Source: Platanthera guangdongensis (lineage: Eukaryota; Streptophyta; Magnoliopsida; Asparagales; Orchidaceae). Taken from it: a stretch of DNA of 64,000 bases. The position numbers and the translations under genes are program-made. The notes beneath the pieces were generated by a model. The model ran no database searches and was not told where the DNA came from. It saw nothing but the letters and a program-made list of their open reading frames with translations. Location: assembly GCA_039583875.1 (NCBI GenBank), contig CM077150.1, positions 49,986,261 through 50,050,260 of the forward strand, given 5' to 3'. Shown here one piece after another: positions 23,329 to 32,563 of this stretch; position 1 is the first letter of the stretch, and the number at the start of each line of letters is the position of its first letter.

Positions 23329-23960
23329 ATGGCCAAAACCCCCATATCAATCAAAACCCACACATTTATTTACCCTAAACTCTTTCATCCAGATCTCAAC
23401 CCTAGCCATCACTCCACGCCGCAGCCCCGCACCTCGCAACTCCCTCTCTTCCCTCGACAGACCGCGACTTCCCCTCAACAAATCGATAAAGCAGGTCTTC
23501 CTCCCCCATTCTCCTCTTCAATGGAGTCCCCGCCGGCTATTTTACGCGATTTCTGCTTGGACGAGGAAAAGGTCAGCAACTTGAATGCTCCATTCAATGA
23601 AAGTAGAAGGAAACTGATCTCTGCTAACCTTCCTCTTTAGGGTTTTCATAGGATTCTCGCAGGTGCCGTTGCCTCTTTCCTCTCATCCGATTTGTGCTCC
23701 CTGGTTTTCATAGGTTTTTGTTGTCATGGAAACATCCGGCGGAAATTCTTATCCTTATTGGACCTCCCGGACTGCCGGCTCCAGTTCGGCCGGCAGGATC
23801 TCACGGAGTTACCCGCTGCAGTTCTGATGGTGATCCTCAGAATCCTCAGCTAGCATGGATTTTTACTTGTTTTTGTTACAATCATAATAACCTAAGCATC
23901 ATTATTCTCTTCTGGACAGATGTTTACAAATGGGCTGATTCTTCTGGGAAGATGTTGATA
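23329..23960 (+). pseudogene. Captured host-gene segments, unidentified
   Basis: A GC-richer stretch (about 23400-23590) looks like a 5' UTR plus start MESPPAILRDFCLDEEK followed by GT. A second piece near 23725-23820 reads METSGGNSYPYWTSRTAG. A third follows a TTCTGGACAG acceptor-like site near 23921. The composition differs from the surrounding transposon. I do not recognise the source genes. Confidence 0.35.
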
Positions 23961-24424
23961 AGAGTATGCTTGTTCTTTCCGCTTCAGACTTGGTCACGCC
24001 TAAGTGTATGCCAATGATGAAACATGTTTTTTTATCCTTCTCACTAACCAGTCAGTTAGCTAGTTCAGTTTAGAGGTTAATCTATTTTGACCAAGAGCAC
24101 CTAGTAAAAAATTGTAATTGCATTTTAGAAATCTCTTATTGATTTGTTTGTTTTGAAGTTATCTGCATTCATTTTGCAGAGGATCTATTGTGACAAAAAT
24201 AGGTTCACATGGTTTTAATGTACAATGAAGCACATCTTAATGTGAACACATTTGCGCACACCTCTCCTGAAATGAAGCAACAACATCTCAAATCAGGATT
24301 TTTCCAATCCATTATTATTTATCTATACAAAATCATAATTGATTGTGAGCAATTTATCTTTGAAGTCCTATAATGTATCTTGTTAAACTAATAGAAATTA
24401 TGTTGTATAATTTTTGTCAACCAC

Positions 24425-24585
24425 CAGAGAGATGGTTCATCTTGCTATAGATTGCATGTGGCATGTATTTAAGCTCCAACATTCCGTTCCAAGGAATGTC
24501 TTCTGCCGTATAGCTGCAAAGAATGGAATTCTTCTTAGACTTGTCAATACCCTTCACAGCTTGAATGAGGCAGCTCGTTTATGTT
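24425..24585 (+). pseudogene. Captured exon resembling MAP3K-epsilon ARM region
   Basis: After an intron-like AG the sequence reads REMVHLAIDCMWHVFKLQ, then SVPRNVFCRIAAKNGILL and RLVNTLHSLNEAARL, with no stop for about 50 codons. This closely resembles, from memory, the armadillo-like C-terminal region of plant MAP3K-epsilon kinases, which act in cell division and pollen viability. The reading ends in a stop just after the exon edge. It is a single-exon fragment inside the CACTA element, not a gene. Confidence 0.65.
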
Positions 24586-24659
24586 ATTAAATTCAACTTG
24601 TGTTTTTCTGTTTTGGAGAGCATCTGACTATCCTGCTTCATGTAGTCTAATGCAACCAG

Positions 24660-24971
24660 GGTGAATGGCATTTTTTGTGGATATGGATTCTGTAATGGAA
24701 AGCTAGTAAAGATTGGTTATGCCCCAATTTTGCTCACTTTTATTATAGTCGTCGTGGTCCTTTTTATCAACTCTGTACTTGATGGTAAGTACTGTTGTTT
24801 TTTCATTATAGTTATTGGCAGATAAGAACTTATTTACTAAATTTGATAACTGACTTCAATATCATCTTTAGCACCAAATTTCCCAAAGGTTACTGCTGTT
24901 GTTGCTCTCTGGGGATGGGCTGCTGTTTCTCTTGTGTTTGCCTCTTTATTTATGTTCTACAGATGTAGCAG
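24660..24971 (+). pseudogene. Two captured exons resembling a TIP1-like S-acyltransferase
   Basis: Exon 24660-24784 encodes KIGYAPILLTFIIVVVVLF plus INSVLD, a membrane segment, and ends at GTAAGT. A 87-bp intron ends TTTAG. Exon 24872-24971 encodes APNFPKVTAVVALWGWAAV, then SLVFASLFMFYRCSR and a GT donor. Phase is kept across the intron. The series resembles the two membrane helices before the DHHC domain of plant ankyrin-repeat S-acyltransferases (TIP1/PAT24 group). The DHHC domain is absent, so only a fragment was captured. Confidence 0.55.
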
Positions 24972-25336
24972 GTATTTATATCTATTAAAGATTGATATAA
25001 TGTATTATATCAAATATTTCTATATGTTAATATTAAAATGCCAATATTCTCTGTTTATAGTGTATTTTGTTGTCTACAAGTCCTTCAGTAACCCAAGTCA
25101 TTTCGATTATAATATGCTGAATCTTGCCAAAACTTGCCATCCCTATGATTTATGAGACTCTTGCAAAGTCCCGTGGGAGCTGCACAATAGGACACTTCTC
25201 ATCAATTTTGTTCACTGTGCCTCAAGCATTTAAGTCATTTTTACTTATTAGATGCCACCAGTCTTAATTAACGTTAAGTGGTAAAAAATAACTTGTAATT
25301 TTTGGAAGTTTAACTGAAATATTTTTTTTTTCTCAG

Positions 25337-25452
25337 GTGGCGCCGAGTGCATCTTGGAGATACTTGGATCATCCGAACAGATTAAGATGGAGAAACGGTT
25401 TACATCCCTCGACGAGTGCGGAGTTATCCTCTTGCTGCCGGATCGATCTTCT
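25337..25452 (+). pseudogene. Captured exon-like segment, unidentified
   Basis: After a CTCAG acceptor the frame reads GGAECILEILGSSEQIKMEK, then RFTSLDECGVILLLPDRSS without a stop. It looks like host coding sequence; I do not recognise the gene. Confidence 0.4.
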
Positions 25453-26670
25453 CTTCACGAACAATTTTCTATCCAAAACTCTCCCATTAGTTTTGTCTTT
25501 CAAAACTAATTCAGATATCTTGCTACCATCTTACTTATTGTAGACATTGTTCTTAATCTTCTGAACTTGCCAATTATTTAGCTTTTTGAGATGCTGTGTT
25601 AGAGAATCATTAGTTCTATTGGTGACAGTTTGTATGGAATATGAATTATTTGGGTGAGAGATTTGCCATTTTATCTTCTTTTTATCCGCCCCGTGGTAAG
25701 TTGCATATAGTTTGCGATTCTTATTCTTGTTGCTAACATAATAGTAGTTGCTTAAGGCACCGTCTCTCGTGCTTGTTGGCTGCAGCGTATGCAGAGATTC
25801 AGCTTCGAAGTGGGGGTAATAATTCCCCCTAATTAGTGTTGTTTTTTTAAAAAAACATAAATTAGTATTTGCCACGGCTTGTAACTGTGGCAAATACTTT
25901 TTTTTAAAAATGATGAGTTTACTTTTAGCCAGAGTTTCATACCGTGGCTAATAGTTGGCTTATTTGCCACGACATTTTTTATCATGGCTAATACTATTTT
26001 CTACGGCCAATTCGTGGCTTAAAAGTTTTAGCCACGCCGACTTTAGCCACGGAATTTTTCCGTGGCTAGACCGTGGCTAAAACTTTTTAGCCACGGTTTT
26101 TGACTTTTTGCCAGGGAAATTTGCCCTGGCCAAAAGTCTGTTTTCTAGTAGTGTTAGCTTTCTTCAAAGCTTCTTGAATCTGAACACAGTAGGGTTGATC
26201 TCCTTTGAAGTTGATCTTCAATAAGCTTCTTTCTTGAAATTCAGAAATCAATCTGAATTCTTCTTGGCAGACTGGTTCAGAATCTGCACTTAACAAACTT
26301 GTTGATGTAAGTCTCTTTCTTCACTTGAATAGATGGAGCTCTCTCTCTCTCCAAATTCTTCTGAAGATTCTTCTGAATTTTTCTTTGAATTCTCTTGACA
26401 AACTCTGAGTAGATCACCACTTAAGAATGTCTTCTTAGATCTTCTATTGAAAATCTTCTTCTGTTTTTCATGTTTTTTATCTCATCTATCTATGTATATA
26501 TATCCTTCTTCTGTTGATAGAGAATGTCTTTATATAGACTTCCTCCATGGTAACCGGCTGATCCAGTTTCTAACGAACTTTTGACAGCTCTGACAGCTTC
26601 AGTAGACTTGTTGAATATCACAGCTGTCAAGTCTTCAGTCACTTCTTGAAATTCTGTCTCTGTCAGCAAA

Positions 26671-27137
26671 GTGTCGAGACTGAACTTCATTATGTGTCGA
26701 CACAAGTAGACTAAGTGTCGACACAAGCCATGTGGTGTCGACACAGCTCCCTTAATTTTGACACTGCTTCTCGACACAGCTTCTGTAGAATGTGTCGAGA
26801 CTATTTCTGTGTGTCGACACAGTCACTTCTTATCTTCACAAAAAAATCAACTTTGTTGAAACTTTGCTATGTGTCGACACAAGTCCAGTGTGTCGACACA
26901 GTTGATGTCGACAAAGTCTTCTGTGTGTCGACACTGCCTCTGTGTGTCAACACAGTTGATGTCGACTAAGCTTTTCTGTATGTCGGCACTGCCTCTGTGT
27001 TTCGACATAGTTTCTTCTGGTGTCGACACGGCCTTTTCAAGTGTCGACACAATTGAATCCATGTGTCGACACAGCTTTTCTCCAGTATCGACACAAGACT
27101 TCATAAGTGTCGACACAGCTTCTTCTGGTGTCGACTC
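26671..27137. repeat. GTGTCGACAC palindrome array, B 3' LTR
   Basis: About eleven exact copies of the 10-bp perfect palindrome GTGTCGACAC plus variants, irregularly spaced at about 20-50 bp. It lies 135 bp upstream, in transcription sense, of the TATA box at 26528-26537. Confidence 0.95.
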
Positions 27138-29015
27138 ATGGACTTAGCAACTTTTCCTGCATTCTTGCATTTTCTTAACATGCACATATAAACTCAAAAC
27201 AACATCAAATACACCTTGATGCATATCATTCAGTAAGGTGAGGCTTCTTCAAATCTGGTACACATTTTCCAATGTACCCAACAATCTCCCCCAATTAGGA
27301 GAAATCATAACTCTTAGTCAATGATATACACCATTCATAATAAACACACATTATGATGTATAAAAACATTACATGACAGGGTAACTTATAAACAAAACAT
27401 GTATAAAATGTCATCACAGAATAATGATGCAAACATAATGAGCATTAATCATTATTTTGTTTAAACTTTTAAAAGTTTCTTAACAATAGTTTACATAGAT
27501 TTTTAAAACTAAAGATTACAATATTGTAAAATCTAGTTAATCTATTCTAAGGCTGATCAGGCTCCTTGATGACTATGCCTTTGCCTGACTGGATCTTGGC
27601 TTGTACTAGAGCTTCAGTATCTCCAGCTGGCTTCTTGCCCTTCAGATCTTTCTTATTTTGTTCTTCAGCCCTTATCCTTTGCCTTTCAAAATAATTAAAA
27701 GGCTTTGGGAAATACTTGCTAGGCTCTTGAGCATTAGGAGGTAGCTTACCAGCTTTTGCCTTTCTTCTATATGGTAGAATGGCTTACTGCCTAGATTCAT
27801 GCTTGTTCCATTATTACTCAGCATATCATTTACCCCTCTCATGGGTCTTATCCTTCACAGCCTTCCAGGCAGTCAATATAATATTCCTGGAAGTAGGACT
27901 CCACTGCACAAAATTAGGCTTCAACTCTGCCTGTTCTCTAAATCTTTTCTTTGAAAGTTGAGCTTCTTGCTCTTTATTCAAAGCTGCCTCTGACATTTCT
28001 ACTTTCTCAATGATAACATTGTTAGTACCCTCTGGAGGGCTATACATTGACTGTACTTCTTGCTGAATCATATCAAAATATGTTGGAGGGTAAATGACCT
28101 GAGCAACTTCAGGTTGATCACCTTCAAAATAAGCAGGTTGCACACCTGACTCAACTACATTATCATCATCACATAGGGGTGGATATCCAAGGGTGGCTCT
28201 GATGCTATTAGATATCCATTTAGCATGATCTGAGCCTGCTTTGACTAACACTCTCTCCCCCTTTATGACTTCTCTCTCAATATGAGCTCTGAGGTCATCT
28301 TTCTAAAATCTTACTTGGTTATCTAGATAATTAACACCATCTTTATAAAATGACCTTAGTTTCAGTAGCTGATCAGAAATGATCTTTTGAGAATTCTTAA
28401 TAGCTATTTGGACAGCAGCTAGTTCTTCCTATAATTGTTTATCAAAATCTGACTTCAATTGAACAAAATGTTCAGTCCCAATGGGAGCTTGTTTGTGAAC
28501 TACTTGGACAATTATATTGTGAGATTCTGTCAAATTATCATTCATCCTTAGTTTATTTTCTAGGACATAGCCTTGTTTGACCACTATATCATCAACTTGA
28601 GTCTTTATTCCTTCTTGTTGTTTTGCCAGAAAAACTACAGCATTGCACCTTTGTGGAATCAATCTGTCATTTCTTTCTTGTTCTGATTTACTTCAAATCT
28701 TATGGATTTAATATCTTGAGATAATGATAACTACAATTCATTATGTCTCTCATCCATATATTTTTCCATGACTATTCTTTTTTCATCTAATTTGACTTGC
28801 AAAGATACCAATAAGGAGCTATAATCAGTGGCTAGGGCAGGAACTGTGTTGGAACACCCTATTACTAATTTGGGTCAGGATCACTATGTCTCTAGAAACC
28901 TTTGCTTGACCTTCTGTATAGCTTAATAGGTCAATTAGAATTGAGTCTAAGGGTTAGAAGTCTAGGTTTGGAAGCTGCCCTGAAGACCAAGTTTTTCTGT
29001 CTGGAGACCAAGTCT

Positions 29016-29306
29016 GATCGTCGAGCTCAGCACGACGATTCATCGAACTCCGGTCGACGATCGTCTAGCTCAACTTCAACAGATCGTCGAGCTCCATTCG
29101 ACGATCGCTGAGCTCAACTTCATAATATCGTCGAACTCCATTCGACGATCGGTGAGCTCAGTTCGACGATTTTGACTCTGCTTTGGATCTTTATCTCTGA
29201 GCTCAGTTCGACGATCTTTGAGCTCAGATCGACGATTATTTTGCTGCTTAAGTTTTCCAGATCGCTGAGCTCAGATCGACGATAGCAGAGCTCAGTTCGA
29301 CGATTT
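29016..29306. repeat. ATCGTCGA inverted-repeat array in A LTR1
   Basis: Repeated pairs such as ATCGTCGAA, CTCCA, TTCGACGAT (9-bp arms, 5-nt spacer) and GAGCTCAGTTCGACGAT. Equivalent arrays lie in LTR2 (39540-39830) and LTR3 (50125-50415). Confidence 0.92.
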
Positions 29307-30111
29307 CAGATAACTTCCAGAATTCAAATTCAAATTAGTTAGGAGTTATTCTGCAATTAATTCAGAGATTTGCTAGCCATTTTCATTTATTTCTGGACCA
29401 AGTTTCAAGGGATTTTTCAAGGAATAATTCTGTGGACTTTCCTCCAGAAGAAATTATGCAATTAAGGCTGCAATCAATGCAGGCCAATGGCTATCCTTGA
29501 CAGAGAATGATATTCTATTCTGGAACAGATAATAAAAGATAGAATGTTTTTGAATCAAAAGATAAACAAGAAGAGAACACCAATACAGATTACAGAGACT
29601 TATTCAAAATCTTCTGTCAAAAAGAATTCTGAAGAACACTCATCAAAAGGAGATCACGCTTTCTCAAATCTTCAGATCTCTTCAGCTCTCAAAGTGTTCA
29701 AGGCCAACATCATTTCAAGACTCCAGACACTCAACATTTCAGCCATTGCTGAAACCATCTATTGCTGGAGTTCTACCTTTGAAGGCTTATCACCCTCAGC
29801 AAAGCTTTTCTTCCTGAAGATTTAAAGGATTCAGGGGGAGCTTTGACATCAATCCACATAGTCTTCTCAGTTGTTTGAGAAAGAGAAGACTGCCATCACT
29901 CTCTCACCCCGACTCTGTAAAGGGTTTCTCAAACTCCCTTCAAAAGTTTGAATCTGGTTTTTGAGCACCTTGTCAAAAGCTCATTGGTGGCAAGACACCT
30001 GATCAAAAAATCTGTTTTGGTTTTTGAGCACCTTATCAAAAGCTCATTGGTGCCCAGGACACCTGATCAACTCATCCTGCAGTGGATTCCTACCTAGGGT
30101 GGTAGAAGAGT

Positions 30112-30139
30112 GGATGTACCCAAGTTTGGGGAACCACTA
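30112..30139 (+). promoter_or_regulatory. Shared LTR stem-loop block, A LTR1 copy
   Basis: GTGG, ATGTA, CCCA, loop AGTT, TGGG, GAA region, CCAC, then TATATTT. Also at 40634-40661 and 51219-51246. Confidence 0.55.
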
Positions 30140-30267
30140 TATTTCCTTGTGTCCTCTGGTTCTGCTTGTTTACTTTTTGTTTCTGGCCTAGATTTTTCTG
30201 TGCTTAGTTTTTGCATAGCTTAGTATTGTGATTAGATTTAGTTCCGCTTCTTCCCTGCTCACACATA

Positions 30268-30285
30268 TTACAACAATTGTTGTAA
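30268..30285. promoter_or_regulatory. 18-bp perfect palindrome near LTR end
   Basis: TTACAACAATTGTTGTAA, self-complementary over 18 bp, about 80 bp before the primer site. Copies at 40789-40806 and 51374-51391. As RNA it could act as a dimer-forming loop; this is inference. Confidence 0.6.
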
Positions 30286-30365
30286 AAGTTTGCAAAAGTT
30301 TTTATAGCACCATATACTCTATTCACCCCCCTCTAGAGTATATCAGATCTAGTTGCCCTTTCAAT

Positions 30366-30385
30366 TGGTATCAAAGCGAGGTTGG
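30366..30385 (+). other. A1 primer binding site
   Basis: TGGTATCAAAGCGAGGTTGG, two bases after LTR1. It resembles the tRNA-Met complement with changes (AAGCG for GAGCC). The A2 copy is at 40887-40906. Confidence 0.85.
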
Positions 30386-30490
30386 TTAAACATACAATAT
30401 CTGATTGGTTGTACAGGCTAACACCTGAACCTCAAGATCCCAAACTAGATCCTTTTTGTATTTTATCATTAGATTCTGTTTGCACAAATC

Positions 30491-32545
30491 ATGGCCCAAA
30501 ACAAAGATTATGCTAGCACCAGACCTCCAGTGTGCAATCTGTCAAAGTTTGCACTTTGGAAAGCAAGGATTAGACTTTACATGAATTCTATTGATGAAGA
30601 CATATTTAATTCTGTTTTGACAGTGTGTCCAAGACCCCCAGAAAGTACAAGTACAAATGTTGTTCCACCTCCATCAGGAACAGATGCTGACATCAAAAAA
30701 TGGAAAGTAGCTAATGCCAAGGCTATGAACATTCTAGCTCAGACAATGTCAGATGACATTTTTCAAAAGGTAGCTGAATGTAATTCAGCCAAGGAAATTT
30801 GGGATAGACTCTCAGAAATAGTCTCAGGCTCAGCTGACGAGAGAAAGGACAGAAGATCCCATCTCATCACTCAATATGAGAACTTCAAGAAGGGAGTGAC
30901 TGAGTCAGTGGGAGACATGTACAATAGACTGAGTCTAATTATCAGTGAACTGAGGACATTAGAGAAAGAGATCTCTCTAACAGAACTTAATGACAAGATC
31001 CTAATGTGCTTCCCCAGCACTTGGGATTCAAGAATCTGGCCAATTAAAGATGCCAGAAGTTTGAATGAGATCACCACTGAAGCCTTGTTGGGTAAGCTCA
31101 AATCTTATGAGCTGCTCATCAAGAATAGAGAGGAAGAACAGAAGGCTGCTTCACCAGCCACAAGAAAGGAGAAGACCATAGCATTCAAGGCAACTAAGGA
31201 TCTGCCTGAAGATAAAGCTACAGGCAATGATGAACTTCTCAGCTTGTTGGCCAAAAGATTCTACAAAATGGCCAGAAAGGACTTCAGAAGAAGATCATAC
31301 AAGGAGCAGGACAAGCCAAGGTATGACAAGTCCACTGGTAATAACAAAAACATTATTTGCTTTGGTTGCAGGAAACCAGGGCACATAGTTCCTGACTGTC
31401 CAGAGAACAAGAACAAGGACAGAAGGGACAGAAAAGAAAGAAGGAAGGAGAAAGACTCCAAAAGAAATGGCAATAGCAAACCTTCCTCAAGCAAAAATAA
31501 GCATACAAGGAAAGGGTTTGTTGCTGAATCCTGGAGTGAGACTGAAGAGGAGTCAGAAGCCTCTTCCAGCTCCAGTGATGATGAGGATGATGCAGAGGAA
31601 AAGGAGTTCTGCATGATGGCAATCAATGCCTCATAGTACAATTCAGAGGAAGAAGAGTCAGAGTCAGACTCAGAGACTCAACCTGAAGAAGATCAGGTAA
31701 TTAGCTCTTTTGACTTTAGTTCAGAAGATTTTAAATCTGAATTTAAAGCACTGTGTTTGGACCTGCTAAAGTCTGAGAAAGAGATTATCTCTCTCAGAAA
31801 TCAATTATCTGAACACAATGTTTTAAAGTCAGAAAACCTCAAACTCTCTCAGGAGTTGGAGAACTGTATGAAACAGATAGCTACACTGAAAAGTGAGCTC
31901 TCTGAGGCCAAGAAGCTTGAAGAATCCCTTAATGGGAGAAGCATCAAGCTGATGGACATCACAAGCACAGTGAACTCTAGATTTAACAGTACACTGGGCT
32001 TGGGTGCTTCATCCAGCCAACCTATAGTCCTAACAACTCCCATCAAGTTCATTTCTGACAAGGGAAAGGGAGTTGTAGAGGTTGCTAGGAAAAATTCTGA
32101 TTTGCCTCAGAAAACTAAGTCCCAGCAGAAATCGTCGAACGAAGATCGACGATCGCCGAATGAAGATCGACGATCGCCGAACGCAGCTCGACGATCTCAG
32201 GAAAAATCGTCGAACGCAGATCGACGATCTCAGCTAAAGTCGTCGAACGCAGGTCGACGATCTCATATACCTGACCTCAGCCATAGTCGACCGTCGAACG
32301 GAGCTCGACGATCTGACCCAAGATCGTCGAACGCAGCTCCAAGATCGTCGAACAGAGGTCAGAGCTCTGGAAACTTTTTCAAAGGCAAGTCAAAATTGAA
32401 TCCTAAGGGTTCTTCATCCCAAACCTTTAACCCTTATACTGAATGGATTCTACCTCCAAGGAGATATCATCCTGAAGGATATAAGAGTCAGCCAGGGATG
32501 TCTTTCATTTCTGAATTTAAAGGTTATCAACTAGGCCCAATGTAA
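30491..32545 (+). pseudogene. A1 Gag, one stop and one frameshift
   Basis: The start MAQNKDYASTRPPV follows a 127-bp leader. UBN2-type copia Gag with EIWDRLSEIVSGSADER, then a Lys-rich linker and an intact zinc knuckle CFGCRKPGHIVPDC (about residues 298-311). An acidic Ser/Glu/Asp stretch follows, then TAG at 31634-31636 where A2 has CAG. The frame resumes with a coiled-coil segment (LLKSEKEIISLRNQLSEH) and a SSNxxRRS repeat tail (32131-32352) encoded by the ATCGTCGA word. A missing C near 32531 relative to A2 gives stop TAA at 32543. Gag would package the RNA. Confidence 0.9.
32131..32352 (+). repeat. ATCGTCGA word array inside A1 gag
   Basis: About nine units of TCGTCGAACGCAGATCGACG type, imperfect palindromes that translate as SSNADRRS-like repeats. 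The A2 copy is at 42652-42872. The word is the same as in the LTR and upstream of ORF3. Confidence 0.9.
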
Positions 32546-32563
32546 AATGGGTCAAAAACAAGT

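Larger units (their letters stand above)
23156..26153. mobile_element. Non-autonomous CACTA transposon carrying gene fragments
   Basis: Begins CACTACTAGAAAA and ends with the inverse TTTTCTAGTAGTG. It is flanked by the 3-bp duplication TTA (23153-23155 and 26154-26156), as expected for CACTA elements. B's other LTR has the uninterrupted site. Subterminal zones (about 23165-23340 and 25860-26140) are full of TGGCTAATA / TTAGCCACGG repeats in both orientations. No transposase ORF is present, so it needs a helper. The interior has intron-like and exon-like pieces of host genes. Confidence 0.93.
22531..27283 (-). repeat. Element B 3' LTR, split by a CACTA insert
   Basis: About 1752 bp without the insert. 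A purine tract (complement of ATCTCCCCC at 27284-27292) precedes it. It has the palindrome array 26671-27137, then a TATA box CTATATAAAG (26528-26537), then the stem-loop block (22699-22727). Confidence 0.93.
28847..30363 (+). repeat. Element A LTR1 (outer left)
   Basis: Starts TGTTGGAACACCC, ends GCCCTTTCA. Contains the ATCGTCGA array (29016-29306), the stem-loop block (30112-30139), an 18-bp palindrome (30268-30285) and CTATTCACCCCCCTCTAG near the end. It carries several private differences not shared by LTR2 and LTR3. Confidence 0.96.

Noticed and set aside
26671..27137. CRISPR-like look of the regularly repeated palindromes
   Set aside because: Plant nuclear context, irregular spacing, no conserved spacer length and no cas genes; the array belongs to an LTR.
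31261..31641. Antisense ORF of 126 codons opposite gag (also 41874-42162)
   Set aside because: Ser/Leu-rich mirror of the Lys/Glu/Asp-rich gag codons; a shadow without its own motifs.
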